Below, piece after piece: positions 35,895 to 45,858 of a DNA stretch of 64,000 nt (position 1 is the stretch's first letter; every line of letters begins with the position of its first letter). Location: the NCBI GenBank assembly GCA_963707665.1, contig CAVPQU010000002.1, positions 1-64,000 of the forward strand, written 5' to 3'. This stretch comes from DATJCV01 sp963707665. GTDB lineage: Bacteria; Pseudomonadota; Gammaproteobacteria; Burkholderiales; Burkholderiaceae_D. The notes beneath the pieces are model-generated. The model ran no database searches. It worked only from the letters and a program-made list of their open reading frames with translations, and was not told where the DNA came from. A program made the translations under genes and the position numbers.

Positions 35895-35923
35895 TTGACA
35901 CCGATGAGGTGTCACAATATGTT
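35895..35923 (+). promoter_or_regulatory. Sigma-70-type promoter with internal palindromic operator
   Basis: TTGACA (35895-35900), 17-base spacer, TATGTT (35918-35923). A perfect inverted repeat GACACC-GATGA-GGTGTC (35897-35913) occupies the -35/spacer, the classical place for a repressor. It points at the aldo/keto reductase gene, 98 bases downstream. Confidence 0.65.
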
Positions 35924-36021
35924 TTGTCCCTTTATCAATAAGATCGGCGGCGCCAACGATAGTTCCGAGCAGGCATTGTTTGCTGGAATGTTTGTGCCGG
36001 CGGTAACGACAAGGATTGGCC

Positions 36022-37060
36022 ATGAAGTATTCCCATCTAGGACGCACCGGACTCAAGGTGTCCCGCATATGCCTCGGTATGATGACCTACGGTTCGCCGC
36101 AATGGCGGCCGTGGGTGCTGGATGCGCCCGCGGCGCGGCCGTTCGTGCGGCGTGCGCTGGAGCTCGGCGTGAATTTCTTCGATAGCGCCGACATGTACTC
36201 GAACGGTGCCTCCGAAACGATCACCGGGCAGTTGCTGAAGGAGTTCGCACGGCGCGAAGAGGTGGTGATTGCCACCAAGGTCTTTTTCCCGGTGTTCGAC
36301 CAGATGCATCTTGATTACCATACGGCGCCGCCCGAGCAGTTGAAGCCAAACCGGCAGGGCTTGTCGCGCAAGCATATCCTGCATGCGGTCGATGCCTCGC
36401 TCAAGCGGCTCGACACCGACTATATCGACCTGTACCAGATCCACCGCTGGGACTACGGCACGCCGATCGAGGAAACCATGGAAGCGCTGCACGACGTGGT
36501 GAAGGCCGGCAAGGTGCGCTATCTCGGCGCTTCCAGCATGTGGGCCTGGCAGTTCGCCAAGGCGCAGCAGGTGGCCAAGGAGCATGGCTGGACGCCGTTC
36601 GTCTCGATGCAGAATCATTACAACCTGGTCTACCGCGAAGAAGAGCGCGAGATGATCCCGCTGTGCCGCGAGCAGGGCGTGGCGCTGATTCCGTGGAGCC
36701 CGCTGGCGCGCGGCTTTCTGGCCGGCAACCGCGCGCGCGACGACAAGGCGGGCGGTGCCGCGCAGGCCGCTACCGCTCGTGCCGGCACCGACGAAATGGC
36801 GTTGAAGTATTACTACAACGATGCCGATTTCGCGGTGGTGGCGGCGCTGACCAAGGTGGCGCAGGCGAAGAACATCTCGAATGCGCAGGCCGCGTACGCC
36901 TGGCTGCTGCACAAGGGCGTGACGGCGCCGATCGTCGGCGCCTCGAAGCTGGAGCAACTGGAGCAGGCCGCCGCTGCCACCGAAATCAGCCTGAGCGGCG
37001 GACGAAATTGCCGCGCTGGAAAGCGCCTATCAGCCGCATCCGGTGATCGGCCATTCCTGA
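36022..37060 (+). CDS. Aldo/keto reductase (one frameshift near the end)
   Basis: An NAD(P)H-dependent aldo/keto reductase of about 345 aa (repaired), similar in layout to the Tas/YajO/oxidoreductase group. MKYSHLGRTGLKVSRICLGMMTYG is the start; the catalytic tetrad positions are Asp of FFDSADMYSNG, its Tyr, Lys of VIATKVFF and His of YQIHRWDYG. Also GVALIPWSPLARGFLAG and PIVGASKLEQLEQ (cofactor site). An extra G near 37004 (GGCGGACGAA for GGCGACGAA) displaces the last residues DEIAALESAYQPHPVIGHS. Controlled probably by the promoter at 35895. Confidence 0.9.
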
Positions 37061-37097
37061 GCCGGCGCGCCCGGCCGAATCCATTAGAGGAGGGGGC

Positions 37098-37505
37098 ATG
37101 ATCCACGGAAGCTGCCTGTGCGGCGGCGTGCGCTACGAATATGACGGCGACTTCGGCGATATCACCGTTTGCCACTGCGCGACTTGCCGCAAGGCGCAGG
37201 GCACCAGCAATGCAATTGCGGCGCCGGTCGACGCACGCCAATTGCGCTGGAGCGGCGACTCCGACCTGATCGCCGAATACGAATCCTCGCCCGGCAAGCA
37301 GCGCGCGTTCTGCCGCCGCTGCGGCACGCCGCTGTATTCGCGGCGCGACGATGCGCCGCAATTGTTGCGGCTGCGCATGGGAACGATCGACAGTGCGGTC
37401 GACGCCGTGCCGGTCGCGCATATCTTTGCGACCGGGGTGCCGCCGTGGGCGGCGCTGGATGACGATTGGCCGCGCTATCCCGGACTGGAGCCGGATCGCT
37501 CATAA
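37098..37505 (+). CDS. GFA family zinc protein (CENP-V/GFA domain)
   Basis: A 135-aa protein of the glutathione-dependent formaldehyde-activating/CENP-V family. Zinc ligands are in SCLCGGVRYE, VCHCATCRKAQG and FCRRCGTPLY, in the normal spacing. The ATG has an AGGAGGGGG ribosome-binding site. It sits 37 bases after the aldo/keto reductase and may be in that transcript. The formaldehyde role is disputed for the family, so I give only the family name. Confidence 0.88.
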   Translation: MIHGSCLCGGVRYEYDGDFGDITVCHCATCRKAQGTSNAIAAPVDARQLRWSGDSDLIAEYESSPGKQRAFCRRCGTPLYSRRDDAPQLLRLRMGTIDSAVDAVPVAHIFATGVPPWAALDDDWPRYPGLEPDRS

Positions 37506-37541
37506 GGCCGGGCGCGCGTTGCGCGACGGCTTGGCGACTGC

Positions 37542-38436
37542 TCAGCTGCCCACATAATCCGCCAGCCCGGCGCCCAGCGCCGCGAAAGTGACGCTGCAGC
37601 GCGGGCTGTCGCGCAAGTCTTCATGCATCGCCAGCCAGGTATCGAGCCGCAGCGCGAAAACGTCTGGCATGACCCGCACCAGCGACTCGTCGCGCCGCGC
37701 CAGTCCGACCTGGCACACGCCGATGCCGTAGCCGGCGCGGATCGCCGCCAGCTGCGCCAGGTCGCTGTCGGTGCGCAGCGCGAAGGCCTCGCGCCGCAGC
37801 GACCCCATGTGCGGTCGCAGGCTGCGGGTGAAGGCGTTTTCCTGGTCGAAGCCGATCAGCGTGTGGCTGCGCAGTTCGCTCCAGCTGGCCGGCGTGCCGT
37901 GCCGTTCGAGGTAGCTGCGGCGCGCATGCAATCCGAGTTCGATGTCGCCGATGCGGCGCGCCACCAGCGCGTCCTGCTGCGGCCGCAGCATGCGCACCGC
38001 GATGTCGGCTTCGCGCCGCAGCAGGTCTTCGACGCGGTTCGACAGCGTCAACTCGATCACCAGCTCGGGATACGCTTGCGCGCAGGGCGGCCAGGATCGG
38101 CGGCAGCACTTCGACCCCGATCACTTCGCTGGCGGCGATGCGCACCGTGCCGCGCACGCCGGCGCCCTGGCTGGCGGCCACGCGCAGCAAGGCGCTGGTG
38201 GTGGTGGCCAGGGTTTCGGCGTAGGGCCGCAGTGCCAGCGCCGCTTCGGTTGGCGTGAAACCGAGCTGCGAACGCGTGAACAGCGCGAAGCCGAGCGCCT
38301 GTTCCAGCGCGTCGATGTGGCGGCCGACGGTCGGCTGCGCCAGCCCCAAGGCGCGCGCGGCGCCCGACAGCGATCCTGCCTGCAGCACGCCGAGGAACGA
38401 GCGGTACAACTCCCAGCCGGGTTCGTCGTCAGTCAT
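37542..38436 (-). CDS. LysR-family transcriptional regulator (one frameshift)
   Basis: About 297 aa after repair. N-terminal HTH: ELYRSFLGVLQAGSLSGAARALGLAQPTVGRHIDALEQALG. The effector domain starts VRGTVRIAASEVIGVEVLPPILAAL; an extra base near 38085 shifts the rest (PELVIELTLSNRVEDLLRREADIAVRM onward to SVTFAALGAGLADYVG). It is divergent from the SDR gene at 38528 with a palindrome in between, the usual layout for a LysR regulator and its target. Confidence 0.88.
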
Positions 38437-38467
38437 ACAAAAATGAATAGCGTCTATGTTATGTCAT

Positions 38468-38480
38468 GCAATTCCATTGC
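38468..38480. promoter_or_regulatory. Candidate LysR operator
   Basis: GCAAT-TCC-ATTGC, a perfect 5-bp inverted repeat, lies in the 91-base gap between divergent lysR and SDR genes and has the T-N11-A dyad style of LysR binding sites. Confidence 0.5.
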
Positions 38481-38527
38481 GATGACCGAAAGCGGATACT
38501 AGCTCCATCCACTTCAAGGAGCAAGTC

Positions 38528-39547
38528 ATGACACAGCAACAAACGACGCAACGAACGACGCAACCAACGGCATTGGTACTGGGCGCCACCGGCGGCATCG
38601 GCGGCGAAGTGGCGCGGCGCTTGCAGGCGCGCGGCTGGCAGATCAGGGCGCTGCACCGCAGCGCCCTCGAGCCGGCGGTGCGCGCCAACGGCTACGACTG
38701 GATCGCTGGCGACGCCATGAACCCGGCGCAGGTACTGGCGGCGGCGCGCGGCGCGGCGCTGATCGTGCATGCGGTGAACCCGCCCGGCTACCGCGACTGG
38801 GACAAGCTGGTGCTGCCGATGCTCGACAACAGCATCGCCGCCGCCCAGGCGACGGGCGCGCGCATCCTGCTGCCGGGCACGGTGTACAACTACGGGCCGG
38901 ATGCGTTCCCGCTGCTGACCGAGGACGCGCCGCAGCAGCCCTTGACCCGCAAAGGCGGCATCCGGGTCGAAATGGAGCAGCGGCTGCGAGCCGCCGCCGA
39001 CCGCGGCGTGCATAGCCTGATCGTGCGCGCCGGCGATTTTTTCGGTCCCCAAGCCGCCAACAACTGGTTTGCGCAGGGCTTGGTCAAGCCCGGCAAGCCG
39101 GCCACCGCGGTGACCTATCCGGGCGTGGCGGGCATCGGCCATCAATGGGCCTACCTGCCGGACGTGGCCGAAACCATGGTGCAACTGCTGGAGCGCGCCG
39201 ATGCGCTGGAACCCTTCGCGGCGTTCCACATGCAGGGTCATTGGGACGCCGACGGCAGGCAGATGGTGGCGGCGATCGGCCGTGCGCTGGGCCGGCCGGC
39301 GCTCAAGGCCAGGGCGTTTCCGTGGTGGGCGCTGACGCTGGGCGCGCCGTTCGTGCCCTTGTTCCGCGAGATGCGGGAGATGCGCTATCTGTGGCAGCAG
39401 CCGGTGCGCATGAGCAACGCCAAGCTGATCAAGCTGCTGGGACGCGAGCCGCACACGCCGCTGGACCAGGCGGTGCGCACGACGCTGGCCGGACTTGGCT
39501 GCCTGGCCGCGCAGTCGGTGGCGCGAAATGAGGCAGTATCGGTTTGA
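38528..39547 (+). CDS. NAD(P)-dependent atypical SDR / epimerase-like protein
   Basis: A 339-aa extended/atypical short-chain dehydrogenase. A Rossmann motif ALVLGATGGIGGEVARRL near residue 17 binds NAD(P). TVYNYGPDAFPLL holds the YN-type active-site region and KGGIRVEMEQRLR the downstream Lys-like position; GDFFGPQAANNWF and AYLPDVAETMV follow as in nucleoside-sugar epimerase-like SDRs. Preceded by AAGGAG seven bases before the ATG. Divergent LysR is the likely regulator. Confidence 0.85.
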   Translation: MTQQQTTQRTTQPTALVLGATGGIGGEVARRLQARGWQIRALHRSALEPAVRANGYDWIAGDAMNPAQVLAAARGAALIVHAVNPPGYRDWDKLVLPMLDNSIAAAQATGARILLPGTVYNYGPDAFPLLTEDAPQQPLTRKGGIRVEMEQRLRAAADRGVHSLIVRAGDFFGPQAANNWFAQGLVKPGKPATAVTYPGVAGIGHQWAYLPDVAETMVQLLERADALEPFAAFHMQGHWDADGRQMVAAIGRALGRPALKARAFPWWALTLGAPFVPLFREMREMRYLWQQPVRMSNAKLIKLLGREPHTPLDQAVRTTLAGLGCLAAQSVARNEAVSV

Positions 39548-39553
39548 GGTAGC

Positions 39554-39618
39554 TGCATATACTCCCTGCATTAGCCGTCAATTACGGTCGTGAAATGTAT
39601 GTTTTTTCAACATACTCT
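39554..39618 (-). repeat. Paired GGAGTAT element, copy C
   Basis: Read on the minus strand: AGAGTATGTTG then GGAGTATATGC. On the plus strand ATACTCC starts at 39559 and ATACTCT at 39612, 53 nt apart. A small CCGT-AATTG-ACGG hairpin lies between. The position is again between convergent genes (SDR and DUF4870). Confidence 0.6.
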
Positions 39619-39730
39619 GGCTTGATATGAAAATCGGCGCGGGCCGCTGATGGTTTTGGACGGCCGCATGGGCGTGCGGGCGTTCCCGCGCAGGCGGCAA
39701 CGATCAGCAACATGGTCCCGCCGGCCGGGT

Positions 39731-40075
39731 TTATTTCAGCAGACGCAGGGCGAAGGGATAGCGGTACGCCTTGCCCTTGGAGGCGTTGAGCGCGCCCAGC
39801 AGGCAAAACACCAGGTTCAGGATGAACAGGATCGGGAACAGGACCAGGCCGATCAGCAGGAAGGCCAGCACGCCGGCGATCACGTAGCCCAGCATCAGCG
39901 TGATCTGGAAATTCAGCGCTTCCAGCGCCTCCTGGCCGACAAAGGCGGAATCGTCTTTCTTCAGCAGCCAGATCACCATGGCGCCAATGAAACCGGTAAA
40001 AATGCCGAACAGATGCGCCAGCATCGCCAGGTTGGTTTCGTCGCGGTTTGGTCCGACTTCAATGATATCGCTCAT
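39731..40075 (-). CDS. DUF4870 (Tic20-like) membrane protein
   Basis: A 114-aa protein with three to four helices: NLAMLAHLFGIFTGFIGAMVIWLL, then FVGQEALEALNFQITLMLGYVIAGVLAFLLIGLVLF and LNLVFCLLGALNASKGKAYRYPFALRLL. The order AHL, DSxFVxxxxxEALNFQ and YRYPF is the DUF4870 signature. Function is not known. Located between a convergent SDR gene and topB. Confidence 0.85.
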   Translation of the reverse strand: MSDIIEVGPNRDETNLAMLAHLFGIFTGFIGAMVIWLLKKDDSAFVGQEALEALNFQITLMLGYVIAGVLAFLLIGLVLFPILFILNLVFCLLGALNASKGKAYRYPFALRLLK

Positions 40076-40123
40076 GACAACTTTCTTTGCTCATGGGTGC
40101 AGGACAGTGACTGCGCAGTCTGC

Positions 40124-42750
40124 TCAGGCGGCGGCTTTCTTCGGCACCGCCCTGGTTCGCGGCGCTTTTTTGGCGGCCGTTTTTTTGGCCGGTGTCGCGG
40201 CTTTTTTTGCAGCCGGTGCAGTGGCATCGCTGGCCTCGGCGACGCTCTTGTCCGCCTTGTCTTTGGCCGGAGCCTTTGCCTTGCGCGGTTCGAACTCGAA
40301 GCTCATCTTGCCGTCCTTGCCCTTGACCAGGAAGGCCTTGAACGGACGCCGCGTGCGCTGCGAGACGAAGCCCGGCAGCAGATCGGTCTTGCCTTCGTTC
40401 AAGAGCTTGGCCATCTGTTCCGGCAGGATTTCCTGCTGCAGGATGATGCGGCCGCTGCGGAAGTCGCAGGTTTTCGGCTTGGCGACCGAGTGTTCGCAGA
40501 CATAGGCCAGCCCCATTTCGTACACGCCGCCGCCGCATTTCGGGCACGGCCCGAGCGCGGTCTGGCCGGTGAAGTCGACGCCCTCGCCGTTTTCATCATC
40601 CTGGTCCTGGCCGAAATCGAACTCGAGCTTGAAGTTCTTGATCTCTTCGTCGCGCGAGATCTTCAGGATCGCCGCGAACGGCCGTCCCATCTTGCAGCGG
40701 AAGCCCTGCAGCGGGCCGATCGTCCGGTTCTGCAGCAGCTCTTCGACTTCGGCGATTTCGAACTGACGGCCGCCCGGCATTTTCGACATCGAGAATTCGC
40801 ACTTCGTGCAGGCGAAGCGGCGGTAGTTTTCCTTCACCACGCCGCCGCAGTTCGGACACGGCGTTTTCAAGCGTCGCGTAGTCGCCGGGGATCGTGTCGT
40901 TGTCGTATTCCTTGGCGCGCTTGACGATGATTTGCGTCATCTGCGCGATTTCGCGCATGAACTCCTCGCGGCTGATCTTGCCCTTTTCCATCTGCGACAG
41001 CTTGTATTCCCACTCGCCGGTCAGTTCGGGCGCCGTCAGCTCGTTGACGCCGAGGCCGCGCAGCAGCGTCATCAGCTGGAACGCCTTGGCGGTCGGCATC
41101 AGTTCGCGGCCTTCGCGCAGCAGGTATTTTTCCGACAGCAAGCCTTCGATGATCGCCGCGCGCGTCGCCGGCGTGCCGAGGCCCTTGCCGGCCATCGCCT
41201 CGCGCAGCTCCTCGTCGTCGACCAGCTTGCCGGCGCCTTCCATCGCCGACAGCAGCGTCGCTTCGGTGTAGCGCGCCGGCGGCTTGGTGACCAGGCCGTT
41301 GGCCGCGACTTTCTCGGTCTTGACCTTTTCGTCCTTGGCCACCGGCACGAGCGTGCCGCTATCCGGGTCCTTGTCGTCGACCACTTCCTTGCCGTAGATC
41401 GCCAGCCAGCCCGGATTGACCATCACCTTGCCTTCGGTCTTGAACTGATGGCCCGAGACTTCGGTGATGCGCGTCGTCACCTGGAATTCGGCCGCCGGGA
41501 AGAACACCGCCAGGAAGCGCTTGCGTACGAGGTCGTACAGCTTCTGTTCCGGCTCCGACAGGTTTTTCGGCGCCTGCATCGTCGGGATGATCGCGAAGTG
41601 ATCGCTGATCTTGGCGTTGTCGAAGATGCGCTTGTTCGGCTTGACCCAGCCCTTGTTCAGGATCTGCTTGGCGAACTGCTGGTAGTTGTTGTTTTCCGAC
41701 ATCGTCTCCAGCGTCTGCTTGACGCGTGGCGATATAGTCTTCCGGCAAGTGGCGCGAATCGGTACGCGGATAGGTCAGCACCTTGTGCTTTTCATACAGC
41801 GCCTGCGCCAGGCCGAGCGTGTTCTTGGCGGAAAAGCCGAAGCGCCGTTGGCTTCGCGCTGCAGGCTGGTCAGGTCGAACAGCGCCGGCGACATCGACGT
41901 GGTCGGCTTCGATTCTTCGGTGACGGTGCCGATCTTGCCGCGGCAGGCGGCGACGATCGATTCGGCCGCGGCCTTGCTCCACAGCCGCTCGGCGCGCTTT
42001 TCCGGATCGGTTCTCGTCCTTCTTGAATTTCGTGTCGAACCAGCGGCCTTCGTAGACGCCGGCGGCGCAGACGAATTCGGCGCGCACTTCCCAGTAGTCG
42101 CGCGGCACGAAATTCTTGATCTTCTCTTCGCGCTCGACCACGATCGACAGCGTCGGCGTCTGCACCCGGCCGACGGTGGTCAGGTAGAAGCCGCCCTCCT
42201 TCGAGTTGAACGCGGTCATCGCGCGCGTGCCGTTGATGCCGATCAGCCAGTCGGCTTCCGAGCGGCAGCGCGCGGCATCGGCCAGCGGCATCATTTCCTC
42301 GTCGCTGCGCAGCTGGGCGAAGCCTTCGCGGATCGCGTTCGGCGTCATCGATTGCAGCCACAGGCGCTGGATCGGCTGCTTGGCCTTCGCGTTCTGCGCG
42401 ATCAGGCGGAAGATCAGTTCGCCTTCGCGCCCGGCGTCGCAGGCGTTGATCAGGGCGGTGACGTCCTTGCGCTTGATCAGCTTGTTCAGCACCTTCAGGC
42501 GCGACTCGGTCTTGGCGATCGGGTTCAGCGCGAAGTGCGGCGGAATCATCGGCAGATTGGCGAAGGTCCATTTGCCGCGCTTGACGTCGTATTCTTCCGG
42601 CACCGCGATTTCGAGCAGATGGCCGACCGCGGACGACAGCACGTACTCGTCGGACTCGAAGTACTCATCGTGCTTGGTGAAGCCGCCGAGCGTCTTCGCG
42701 ATGTCGTTCGCGACAGAGGGCTTCTCGGCGATGATGAGGGTTTTGCTCAT
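40124..42750 (-). CDS. topB: DNA topoisomerase III (four frameshifts)
   Basis: Type IA topoisomerase, about 874 aa after repair, which decatenates and relaxes DNA. Toprim domain: KTLIIAEKPSVANDIAKTL and NACDAGREGELIFRL. The catalytic Tyr is in VLTYPRTDSRHLPEDY. The C-terminus has zinc ribbons (TPCPNCGGVV, CTKCEF; LGPCPKCGGGVYE) and a Lys/Ala-rich tail (AAKKAATPAKKTAAKKA). Breaks are near 42012 (extra C), 41845 (missing C), 41728 (extra C) and 40868 (CTG read as CTTG); every block between is well conserved, so the gene is probably intact in the cell. Confidence 0.9.
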
Positions 42751-42941
42751 GAATAGGATCTCGAAATTGGCGCGCGATGGGGCGCGAAACCATGCATAGT
42801 ACAGAAATTGCGCAGATGCAAACTCATTGCAACTTCGCGCTGTAGCCAGCGATGACAGTTAATTTAGCGGCCAATGATAAGCGCGATGCTGCGAAAATCG
42901 CAAGCAAGCCGGCGGTGACTGGGGAAGTGCGGCAGCGGCTG

Positions 42942-43418
42942 TCAGTGCAACAGGCGCGGTTCGGGATCGTCGTCGTCCTCGAACAGTTCGTCGAACATCA
43001 AGCCGTCCGGTTCCTTGCCTTCGCTCCACAGCACCATCAGCACGATCACCTTCAGCTTGTCGAGCGTCAACGGCGATTCGCTGGCGGCCAGCGCCCGCTC
43101 GATGACGATTTCACGCTGCATCGGATTGAGCATCTTGGCCGACTCCAGGAACTGAATGAAACCGACCACAGCCGTACCGAGCAAGTTCAATTCGACTTCG
43201 GCGTAAATGCGGATGCTGCTGGAAAATGGCGTTTGCTGTGCAGGATGACCGACAAATTCGTGTTTGGTTTCCGCCAGGTCGGTGAGCCAGCCAAGGGCCT
43301 GCGCAATTTCATCCTGTTCGAAACCGGCCGCCGACAGCTTGCGTGCCAAGGCCGCCGGCTCTGGACAGGCGTCGGGCCGGTAATACGTTTCGTAAAGGTA
43401 TACAAGGACATCAAACAT
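42942..43418 (-). CDS. smg: Smg family protein (DUF494)
   Basis: A 158-aa protein: MFDVLVYLYETYYRPDACPEP, GFEQDEIAQALGWLTDLAE, RIYAEVELNLLGTAVVGFIQFLE and LDKLKVIVLMVLWSEGKEPDG, a full match to the Smg/DUF494 layout. Function is not settled. The start is the ATG before FDVLVYLYE, six codons after another Met. It is next to dprA, as in many gamma- and beta-proteobacteria. Confidence 0.93.
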   Translation of the reverse strand: MFDVLVYLYETYYRPDACPEPAALARKLSAAGFEQDEIAQALGWLTDLAETKHEFVGHPAQQTPFSSSIRIYAEVELNLLGTAVVGFIQFLESAKMLNPMQREIVIERALAASESPLTLDKLKVIVLMVLWSEGKEPDGLMFDELFEDDDDPEPRLLH

Positions 43419-43451
43419 GCCGTCACTGTAGCACAAGGCTCACAGGCAGGA

Positions 43452-44594
43452 TCAGGCCAGCCGGCGGTAGCTGCCATCGGGCATGAGTTCGACTTGCCCC
43501 TGCAATTCCAGCGTCAGCAACAGTCCTGCCAGTGTGGCGGCGTCCAGCGCACAGCGTGCCGCCAGCAGATCCGGCGTCACCGGATCGAAGCCCATCGCCT
43601 CCAGTAATCGGGAGGCCGGCAAGCCGGCGTCGTCGCTCGGAGCGGCCGCCTCGGTTGCCAACGCGGGTACCGGCAGCGGCAGATGCTGCAATTCTTCGAG
43701 CACATCCTGTGCCGACTCCACCAGTTTGGCGCCCTGCTTGATCAGTTGATGACAGCCCCTGGATAGCGGGGCATGGATCGAACCCGGAATCGCCAATACG
43801 TCGCGTCCCTGTTCGGCCGCCATGCGGGCGGTGATCAGCGAACCGGATTGGGCTGCGGCTTCCACCACCAGCACCGCGCGCGCCAGGCCGGAGATGAGGC
43901 GGTTGCGGCGCGGGAAGTTGCTGGCGATGGCCGGCGTCCCGAGCGGGTATTCGCTGACGATGCAGCCCTCGGCCGCGATCTGATGTGCCAGCGCCCGGTT
44001 GCGGGCCGGATAGACGAGGTCGGCGCCGGTGCCGATCACGGCGACGGTCGAGCCGCCGCCAGCCGTCGCCAGCAGGGCGCCGCGATGGGCGGCGGCGTCG
44101 ATGCCGAGCGCGAGGCCGGAAATGATGGTGTAGCCGGCCTGGCTCAAGGCTTGCGAGAATTGTTCGGCGTTCAACGCACCCTGCGTGCTGGCATTGCGGC
44201 TGCCGACCACCGCGACGGCCGGCCGCGCCAGCAGTTCCAGCCGGCCCTTGACGTACAGGATCAGCGGCGGATCGGGAATTTCCAGCAGGCTGGGCGGATA
44301 ATCCGCGTCCGCCAGCGTCAGAACCCGGTTGCCGCTGGCGGCGGCCCAGGCCAGCGTCTGTTCGATCAGGATGGTGGCGGCTTCCGTCGGCGGCTGGCGC
44401 AAGGCTTCGGCGATGCGCTGGCTGACGATTGTTTGCAGGCTGGGAAGGCTGGCGGCAAAAATGTTTTCCGGCAGGCCGAAGGCGGTCAGCAGTCGGCGCC
44501 CGGTTTCCGGGCCGACGCCGGGCGTCTGGGCCAGGCGCAGCCAGCCGGCCAGATCGTCATCGCGGCTGGTCTCGTGCATGCCGGAACCAGCCAT
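43452..44594 (-). CDS. dprA: DNA processing protein DprA
   Basis: A 380-aa protein that protects incoming single-stranded DNA and loads RecA in natural transformation. N-terminal SAM-like helices (LRLAQTPGVGPETGRRLLTAFG), then the Rossmann DNA-binding core: VAVVGSRNASTQGALNAEQFS, IISGLALGIDAAAHRGAL, VAVIGTGADLVYPARNRAL and NFPRRNRLISGLARAVLVVEAA, and a C-terminal winged helix (LPASRLLEAMGFDPVTPDLLA). 33 bases upstream of smg on the same strand. Suggests competence potential. Confidence 0.95.
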   Translation of the reverse strand: MAGSGMHETSRDDDLAGWLRLAQTPGVGPETGRRLLTAFGLPENIFAASLPSLQTIVSQRIAEALRQPPTEAATILIEQTLAWAAASGNRVLTLADADYPPSLLEIPDPPLILYVKGRLELLARPAVAVVGSRNASTQGALNAEQFSQALSQAGYTIISGLALGIDAAAHRGALLATAGGGSTVAVIGTGADLVYPARNRALAHQIAAEGCIVSEYPLGTPAIASNFPRRNRLISGLARAVLVVEAAAQSGSLITARMAAEQGRDVLAIPGSIHAPLSRGCHQLIKQGAKLVESAQDVLEELQHLPLPVPALATEAAAPSDDAGLPASRLLEAMGFDPVTPDLLAARCALDAATLAGLLLTLELQGQVELMPDGSYRRLA

Positions 44595-44604
44595 CGTCAG
44601 TGGC

Positions 44605-45681
44605 TTATTCGGGCGAACGGGCGACGTCGCCGACCTGTACCGAATCGGTGACCTGCATGATCAGGCCGTACGACACTTGTTCAAACACGCGGAACACGAA
44701 CAGCGAACCGTAGCGTTCGTCCGGCAGCTTGACCGGTTTTTTGTCATCGGTGGGATCCAGCACGATGCGGCCGAAGCGATACAGCTCGAGCGCGGTGCCG
44801 ACATCGATGCCATCGACGCTGCCGCGATTGATCGCGACGATCTGATTGCTGCCGGCATGGCTGACGCCGCCATAAACCGAGATCACGCGCGCGCCAACCG
44901 GGCCGGCCGGGGCATGCGGCACGTAGTTCACGATCGGCACCGACGGCGTCGGCAGCAGGCGGTCGCCGACTCCCATTTCCTCCTTCGAGCGGGTGACGAT
45001 GAAGGTATGCGCTTCGTCCGCTGCAGCGGCGCTGCGCTCCAGTTTGACGTCGCCCAGATACATTGCTTCATAGCCGAGTATGGCCTTGCTGTCGGGATCG
45101 GTCAGCGGCTTGCCAGGACGGAACACCTGGAACGTGGCGCCATCTGCCAGGTCGCCGCGGACGTAAGCCTTGTCGTTGTTGCCCAGATATACGCGTCCTT
45201 CCTGGGTGGCAACGATGCGCGGGGTGTTTTGCAACTGGGCTGGCTCGACGATCAGCGGTTGCGACAGGAACGGTTCGATGGCGCCGGATGGGATGGCGGC
45301 AATGGCTTCGGCGTCCAGTTGCTGGCTGCGGATTTGCGGCGACAAGCGGGCGTTGGCGCCATTTGTGTTGCTGCCGACCGGCTGTGCCAGGCGCAGCCGG
45401 CCGGCGGCACGGTCCAGATAGACGATTTGACCCGGATAAATCCAGTGCGGGTTACGGATCTGCTCGCGGTTCATGTCCCATACCTGGGGCCAGCACCACG
45501 GGTGCTGCAGGAACTTGCCGGAAATTCCCCAGAGCGTGTCGCCGCGCACGACCGTATGCTGGTCCGGCGCGGCGTCGAGGAAGCGGCAGTTGGCTTTGGA
45601 GTCGGCGGCGGCCGGGGCGGCCAGTGCGCCCAATGGCACGGCAAGAGCGAAAATGCAGGCGGCTGTGCTAAACTTTTTCAT
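44605..45681 (-). CDS. LysM-domain exported protein
   Basis: A 358-aa secreted protein. I start at 45681 (MKKFSTAACIFALAVPLGALA signal, GGAAGAA upstream). Residues about 45-95 form a LysM domain (HTVVRGDTLWGISGKFLQHPWCWPQVWDMNREQIRNPHWIYPGQIVYLD), which would bind peptidoglycan. The rest contains IVATQEGRVYLGNNDKAYVRGDL and later IVAINRGSVDGIDVGTALELYR, the DUF found after LysM in dprA-linked proteins. 11 bases before dprA, so in the same operon; function is unproven. Confidence 0.88.
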   Translation of the reverse strand: MKKFSTAACIFALAVPLGALAAPAAADSKANCRFLDAAPDQHTVVRGDTLWGISGKFLQHPWCWPQVWDMNREQIRNPHWIYPGQIVYLDRAAGRLRLAQPVGSNTNGANARLSPQIRSQQLDAEAIAAIPSGAIEPFLSQPLIVEPAQLQNTPRIVATQEGRVYLGNNDKAYVRGDLADGATFQVFRPGKPLTDPDSKAILGYEAMYLGDVKLERSAAAADEAHTFIVTRSKEEMGVGDRLLPTPSVPIVNYVPHAPAGPVGARVISVYGGVSHAGSNQIVAINRGSVDGIDVGTALELYRFGRIVLDPTDDKKPVKLPDERYGSLFVFRVFEQVSYGLIMQVTDSVQVGDVARSPE

Positions 45682-45858
45682 AGTTCTTCCGGTGAGATCG
45701 GCGGACGCAATATGCCTTGAACAAGGGGTGGCGCAAGAGGAAGAGTTGACAAAAAACTTGCCAAATTGAATCAAATTCTGCCCATAAATCCTTGAACTAG
45801 CAAGAAGAACCACCATCTCACATTGTTACCTTGTTGCACAAAAGCCGTATAGAGCCGT

